Shown here one piece after another: positions 59,771 through 64,000 of a DNA stretch of 64,000 nt. The notes below the pieces were generated by a model. The model had not been told where the DNA came from. It did not search any database and worked only from the letters and a program-made list of their open reading frames with translations. Source of the DNA: Nymphalis io (taxonomy: Eukaryota > Arthropoda > Insecta > Lepidoptera > Nymphalidae); assembly GCF_905147045.1 (NCBI RefSeq), contig NC_065889.1, forward strand, positions 4,841,001-4,905,000. The letters are read 5' to 3'. The number at the start of each line of letters is the position of its first letter. The first letter of the stretch is position 1. A program made the position numbers and the translations under genes.

Positions 59771-60264
59771 ATGATAATACAAAAGTTATTGTTGTTAGGT
59801 GTGCCATTACTATTGTTAGGTAAGTAAATAATATTAAAATAAACAAATATCTTTGAAACTTACATCAATATTAAAATTTAAGTAAAATAAAATTTACTAT
59901 TAGGATAAAATAAAAAAAAAATCGATGTTATATTCGGGTTTATAAGAATGACTATACCAAAAATATTTTTCACATCAGCGCTGTTATTATTATTTAGTCT
60001 ATCTATGTCTGTACTTATGTCATTACACTAAATCTAAGGGACTTTGCAAGTTAAGTAACATAATATGATTAATAGTTATTAATGTCGCATTTTTATCAAG
60101 TAATAATCAAATAAAATAAATAATTTTATAAAAGCAGTGCGTGAATTAAAATTATATTGTATTTTAAGAATAATAATAAATAATAATCGCTAGCAAACCT
60201 AATTAATTAATTAATTTGTTTTCAGTGGAAGCACGTGACACGCAAAGTATAAACAGAGAAGCTT
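59771..60264 (+). pseudogene. gene D': promoter, signal exon and truncated exon 2
   Basis: Exon 1 (59771-59819) is identical to gene D's first exon. Exon 2 starts at 60226 after a normal acceptor and matches gene D for about 40 nt (VEARDTQS, then INREAL), after which the LINE begins. The joined frame reads into the LINE and stops at 60291-60293, giving about 39 residues, mostly signal peptide. None of the chitin-binding domains is present inside the window. The rest of D' may lie beyond 64000 or be lost. Confidence 0.75.
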
Positions 60265-62803
60265 TGTCCTTGACCTTGTCTGTTCAAATATAAACCATAT
60301 TAAGGTTAATGTCGATTATGTAAATAGTCTGAGTAGTCATTCTTTCCTTTCATTTGAGCTTAATATTGTGAAAAAAAAAATTCGCCCGAGGAAAAAGCTA
60401 TTAAGACCTATTAGAGATATAAACATAGACCAGCTTAAGGTCCTGTTGGAATGCATTGACTGGCATACATATTCTAATCCCGATTATTGTATAGATTTTC
60501 TCGTTTCTCATTTTACAACTAACATAATGCATATTTTTGACACCTTAGCTCCCCTTAAAACCATATATATAAGACATAATCATTACCCATGGATTACTTT
60601 TGCTATTAAACGTATGATGAAATGTCGCGATGAAGCTCATTGCAAATTGCGTATAGATGAGAGCGAGGCCAATAGAGAAAATTATAAAAAAATGAAAAAA
60701 ATTGTAGATGATGCAATTGCAAATGAAAGAAATGCCTACTTTAACTCATACATTAATTGTAATTTAAAAAACTCTAAAGTCACGTGGAAACATTTTAAAA
60801 ACCTCCTTGAGGTAAAACCTAAGTCGGATCTAATCTTACCTAGTCATCTTAACGATCCTCAGGTTATAAACAATCATTTTCTAAATATTCCTGGTAATGA
60901 TTGTGTCTCCCCGCAAATTATTCAAAAGTATTCTTCATCAAAATTCTGTACAGAAACCTTCCACCTAAAAACCGTTAATGAAGATACTGTGTCAAAAATT
61001 ATCCATAAGCTCAAATCGAACGCCATCGGTAAGGACGGAATCTCTTTGGATATGATTTTGATGACACTTTCTTCCTCCCTCCCTGCTATAACAAAAATTA
61101 TCAATAAATCTATTCAGTCTAGCAACTTTCCTGACCTATGGAGGGAGGCTCTTATTAAACCTATACCAAAATTGAATAATCCAGTTTCATTGTCTGATTT
61201 GCGTCCTATCAGCATACTCCCATGTTTATCTAAAGTACTGGAAAAAGTAGTCTACATCCAACTATCTGAATTTCTAGAAAACAATAATATCCTACCTGAT
61301 GTTCAATCTGGCTTTAGAAAGCATCGTAGTACTACTACCGCACTCACCACGGTTGTAGATGACATACTTAGTGCCCAGAACTCCGGTAAAGTTACCCTGC
61401 TGGTTTTGTTAGATTACTCTCGAGCGTTTGAAACTATAAATATCTCTTTACTTGTTGCAAAACTGGCGTACTATGGTTTTGATAAAACCGCTATAGATTG
61501 GTTTGCAAGTTATTTAACTTATAGAAGACAATCAGTGGAATTAATAGGTGAAGATGGCACTATAGCATGTTCTCCGTGTCGTCCAGTAACACGAGGCTTG
61601 CCCCAAGGCTCAATCTTAGGGCCTTTATTGTTTATATTATATACGGCGGACGTAACGAGTTGTATTATAAATAGTGATTGTCATGTTTATGCGGACGATT
61701 TACAAGTTTATACATCATTTCACTTGTCGAACCTAGAGGCTGCCGTTAAAAACTTAAATTATGATTTAAACAGAATATTTGCATGGTCACAATCCCACAC
61801 CCTAGTTTTAAATGCGAAGAAGACTAAATATATGATATTTGGCACAAACAAACAAATTAAACAATTATCTAGTTATAGCCCTATTATATCTATAAACGAT
61901 GAAATTATTGAAAGAGTCACCGAAGCTAAAAATCTAGGCGTCATTATTGACGAAAACTTGCGTTTTGAAAAACAAGTAAATAATACCGTTCGTAACTGTT
62001 TTTACCGTTTAAAATTGCTGTACCGTGTACGAGAGTCTCTATCAAACGAATTACGTCTTACACTGTGTGAGTCACTGGTGCTGTCAAAATTAAATTATGC
62101 CGATACAGTGATAGGGCCACGAATGCTTGCTCGCTCAAAAACGGCCATTCAAAAAGTACAGAATGCCTGCGCTCGTTATTGTTTTAACATTCCGCCACGT
62201 GCTCATGTAACGCCTTACATTAATGAAGCCAAATCTTTAAGGACTGACTACCGCGGACAATTGCATTTCGCTTTACTTTTATTCGGAGTCATAAAATCCA
62301 AATCACCAGGATATCTCTATGATAAGCTTTTGTGGTCATCGGCCGTAAATACAACTCACTCCACCAGGGCGAATTCCTATTTGCTGCTTGTGCACCCACA
62401 TCGTACTGCAGCCTTTCGTGGAGGCTTCAAATACGCCGCGACCAAATGTTGGAACAATCTGCCGCCCCCACTTCGTAACCTAAAATCATTGCATACGTTT
62501 AGACTAAGATATAAGTTATATTTATTTAACCTACAGACTGAACTTTAACTTTCTCATTCACATATTCGTGTATATTGATAATAAATAATTCATAGTATAC
62601 AAAATTAAAGGAAACATGTTTGACGATATAATTATTTAATTAAAAATGTACCTATAATTGCATGGCCAATCTGTTTCATGCAGATTGTTCATGTCATATT
62701 GGTTGCGGCGTGTCTGCCTCCACTGTAGGTTTTAGGAATACCATTATCGCCGTCTCTAAAACAACAGAAATTTGGGCATAAATATATTTTATTACTAGCT
62801 GTA
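60265..62803 (+). mobile_element. 5'-truncated non-LTR retrotransposon (jockey/CR1-type)
   Basis: The element begins inside the end of the endonuclease domain (LDLVCSN at about 60269) and continues through the reverse transcriptase to a stop at 62548. About 250 bp of 3' UTR follow, ending near 62803, where another repeat begins. No poly-A tail or target duplication could be recognised, because the right flank is other repeats. Confidence 0.85.
60266..62548 (+). CDS. LINE reverse transcriptase (ORF2 C-terminal part)
   Basis: One open frame of about 760 codons without stops, frameshifts or introns. Counting from the GTG at 60368, the RT core shows DYSRAFETI at about residue 348 (first catalytic Asp), GLPQGSILGPLLF at about 408 and YADD at about 440, so all three catalytic aspartates are present. 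The thumb region (NLGVIIDENLRF) and a C-terminal part (NNLPPPLRNLKSLHTFRLRY) follow. The endonuclease domain is missing except for its last 30 or so residues (LDLVCSN to LSFEL), so it cannot nick DNA for its own insertion. The intact frame implies a recent insertion. The clade (jockey, Kiri, Daphne or similar) needs a tree. Confidence 0.9.
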   Translation, partial: VLDLVCSNINHIKVNVDYVNSLSSHSFLSFELNIVKKKIRPRKKLLRPIRDINIDQLKVLLECIDWHTYSNPDYCIDFLVSHFTTNIMHIFDTLAPLKTIYIRHNHYPWITFAIKRMMKCRDEAHCKLRIDESEANRENYKKMKKIVDDAIANERNAYFNSYINCNLKNSKVTWKHFKNLLEVKPKSDLILPSHLNDPQVINNHFLNIPGNDCVSPQIIQKYSSSKFCTETFHLKTVNEDTVSKIIHKLKSNAIGKDGISLDMILMTLSSSLPAITKIINKSIQSSNFPDLWREALIKPIPKLNNPVSLSDLRPISILPCLSKVLEKVVYIQLSEFLENNNILPDVQSGFRKHRSTTTALTTVVDDILSAQNSGKVTLLVLLDYSRAFETINISLLVAKLAYYGFDKTAIDWFASYLTYRRQSVELIGEDGTIACSPCRPVTRGLPQGSILGPLLFILYTADVTSCIINSDCHVYADDLQVYTSFHLSNLEAAVKNLNYDLNRIFAWSQSHTLVLNAKKTKYMIFGTNKQIKQLSSYSPIISINDEIIERVTEAKNLGVIIDENLRFEKQVNNTVRNCFYRLKLLYRVRESLSNELRLTLCESLVLSKLNYADTVIGPRMLARSKTAIQKVQNACARYCFNIPPRAHVTPYINEAKSLRTDYRGQLHFALLLFGVIKSKSPGYLYDKLLWSSAVNTTHSTRANSYLLLVHPHRTAAFRGGFKYAATKCWNNLPPPLRNLKSLHTFRLRYKLYLFNLQTEL

Positions 62804-62852
62804 CCCGCGACTTCGTCCGCGTAGAATTTAACAAAAAAAGTTAATCATTTTT

Positions 62853-62969
62853 ATTATCATTTTTTTCTAAAATAAAAGCAGCCTTAGTTATTCCTTATTA
62901 CATCAGCTACCTGCCAATAAAAGTCCCGTCAAAATCGGTCCAGCCATTAGGCCAGCCAATAGCCAACAC

Positions 62970-63000
<31 letters not shown>

Positions 63001-63398
63001 AAAATTGTAAAAAAAAATAATTCGGTGTATGTACCGTATATATATTCATATGCATGTAGTAAAAAGCGGTTATTTCGATATTAAAAACAGACACTCCAAT
63101 TTTATTTATATGTATAGATTATCATTTTTTTTTTCTAAAATAAAAGTAGCCTAAGTTACTCCTTATTAGATCAGCAACCTGCCAATAAAAGTCCCATCAA
63201 AATAGGTCCAGCCATTTCAGAGATTAGCCGGAACAAACAGACAGACAGACAGACATACAGACAGACAGACAGACAAAAATTGTAAAAAAATGTTATTTCG
63301 GTGTATGTACCGTATATATATTCATATGCATGTAGTAAAAAGCGGTTATTTCGATATTAAAAACAGACACTCCAATTTTATTTATATGTATAGATTGA
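62853..63398. repeat. tandem pair of about 270-bp units with (CAGA)n
   Basis: Unit 1 is 62853-63118 and unit 2 is 63119-63398. Both contain CTGCCAATAAAAGTCCC, a CAGACAGACAGA run, AAAAATTGTAAAAAAA, TTCGGTGTATGTACCGTATA and ACACTCCAATTTTATTTATA. The string CTAGCTGTACCCGCGACTTC at 62796 before them is a very common lepidopteran repeat start. A 63-codon minus-strand frame is only the CAGA run in translation. Confidence 0.8.
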
Positions 63399-63399
63399 T

Positions 63400-63630
63400 A
63401 TTATCTATGTAAATTACATGGTTAATCTGTAAACACAAATAACGTAATATATTTATGTAAAGCAAAAACAAAGATTAGGTCTTAAGTACTTACCTATTCT
63501 CGCTTCTCAGAATGCTCATTCGCCGTGTTGTTTCTTAATAGCATTGGCCGCCATTACTTCCCATGGCGTTGATCGCTGAGTTTGAGTCGGAGTCATATTA
63601 ATTTTCAAAAATACCGCCTAAATGTCAACT
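63400..63630. other. unassigned DNA between repeats
   Basis: Nothing recognised; no gene D sequence resumes here. Confidence 0.4.
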
Positions 63631-63689
63631 TTTTAATTTGTATATCGGATTTAATCTCCTATTTTTTTTATAATCGTATATGTATTTCA

Positions 63690-64000
63690 GATTCTATCCG
63701 TGCAGTGACGGAGAAAGAATACATTTCACTGCCCCTCTCTTTCCCATGGGTGTCGTAAGAGGCGACTAAGGGATATCTGAGCGCATCTGGTGGTAGGATG
63801 CTAACATCCGACTGGCTTGTTACCACCGTACGCATGGTGAAAAACTCGTGAAGTGGCTTGCAGCCGCGTTTCGAGGTCAGCCAGCGTACAGCCAGTGCCC
63901 GAGCGAGTATTGCCGCGATGGGTGTTGGTCCAGTGGAGACTGAGCTGTTGAACCAATGCCGGGGGAAACTGTATTGACCTGCCGGACAGGGAGACCTAAA
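63690..64000 (+). mobile_element. GC-rich leader of a further retroelement, cut by window edge
   Basis: The base composition jumps to high GC and contains CCCATGGGTGTCGTAAGAGG and CGACTAAGGGATA, strings I associate with 5' parts of lepidopteran retroelements. No long frame is present yet. Class uncertain. Confidence 0.5.

Larger units (their letters stand above)
52160..60264. repeat. segmental duplication, copy 2
   Basis: It matches 35302-44118 in the same orientation. Copy-2-only changes include the SINE at 58556-58851, the RTE fragment at 59169-59630, a hairpin at 58004-58038 and the LINE that ends the match at 60264/60265. The C coding region differs in about 30 of 233 codons, while about 365 bp around the D promoter is identical. 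Confidence 0.9.

Noticed and set aside
62903..63094. 63-codon minus-strand frame
   Set aside because: It is the CAGA repeat read as Ser-Val-Cys-Leu, within an element tail.

Overview
The window is AT-rich eukaryotic DNA from an insect, almost certainly a lepidopteran and probably a butterfly. The evidence is GT-AG introns with short exons, three families of tRNA-derived SINE, degraded non-LTR retrotransposons (one with an RTE/BovB-like C-terminus), and a cluster of insect-type chitin-binding (CBM14/peritrophin-A) genes. The order assignment is inference; species cannot be read from the sequence.

Layout. Bases 1-10070 hold no coding sequence I can support, only AT-rich DNA with SINE remnants. 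Bases 10071-15426 (+) carry the last five exons of a GT49 glycosyltransferase (B4GAT1/LARGE-like), whose first exons are missing or upstream. Bases 17666-18208 (-) encode an unrecognised small acidic protein. From 19734 to 60264 there is a same-strand cluster of three-domain chitin-binding proteins of the obstructor/CPAP3 type: gene A (19734-24636), gene B (28107-36869, obst-E-like), gene C (37211-39161), gene D (43602-50913), gene C' (53974-55920) and a broken gene D' (59771-60264). The last 3.7 kb is transposon sequence: a 5'-truncated LINE with a complete reverse-transcriptase frame, a tandem 270-bp repeat carrying (CAGA)n, and the leader of another element running off the edge.

How the genes relate. 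All complete cluster members share one exon plan: signal-peptide exon, then intron phases 1, 0, 1, 1, 2. They therefore come from serial tandem duplication, and their products should be secreted and bind chitin in cuticle or a related matrix. Two later events stand out. (1) In gene D the phase 1-1 exon pair that encodes the first chitin-binding domain, plus a Thr/Pro-rich linker, has been amplified to five copies. This gives a predicted 1331-residue, seven-domain, mucin-like protein. Units 2-4 are nearly identical, including introns. Their introns carry a relic of the start of exon 2, and one unit has lost its splice acceptor but has an in-frame substitute 6 nt downstream. (2) About 8.8 kb (35302-44118: last exon of B, all of C, start of D) is repeated at 52160-60264. 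The repeat contains an orphan B exon that lost a disulphide cysteine, an intact C' with mostly amino-acid-changing differences, and a D' with an intact promoter and signal exon that is cut in exon 2 by the LINE.

All coordinates, splice sites and identities were read by eye; no database or alignment tool was used. The exon sums of all four complete genes, C' and the GT49 fragment keep the reading frame exactly, which supports the models.
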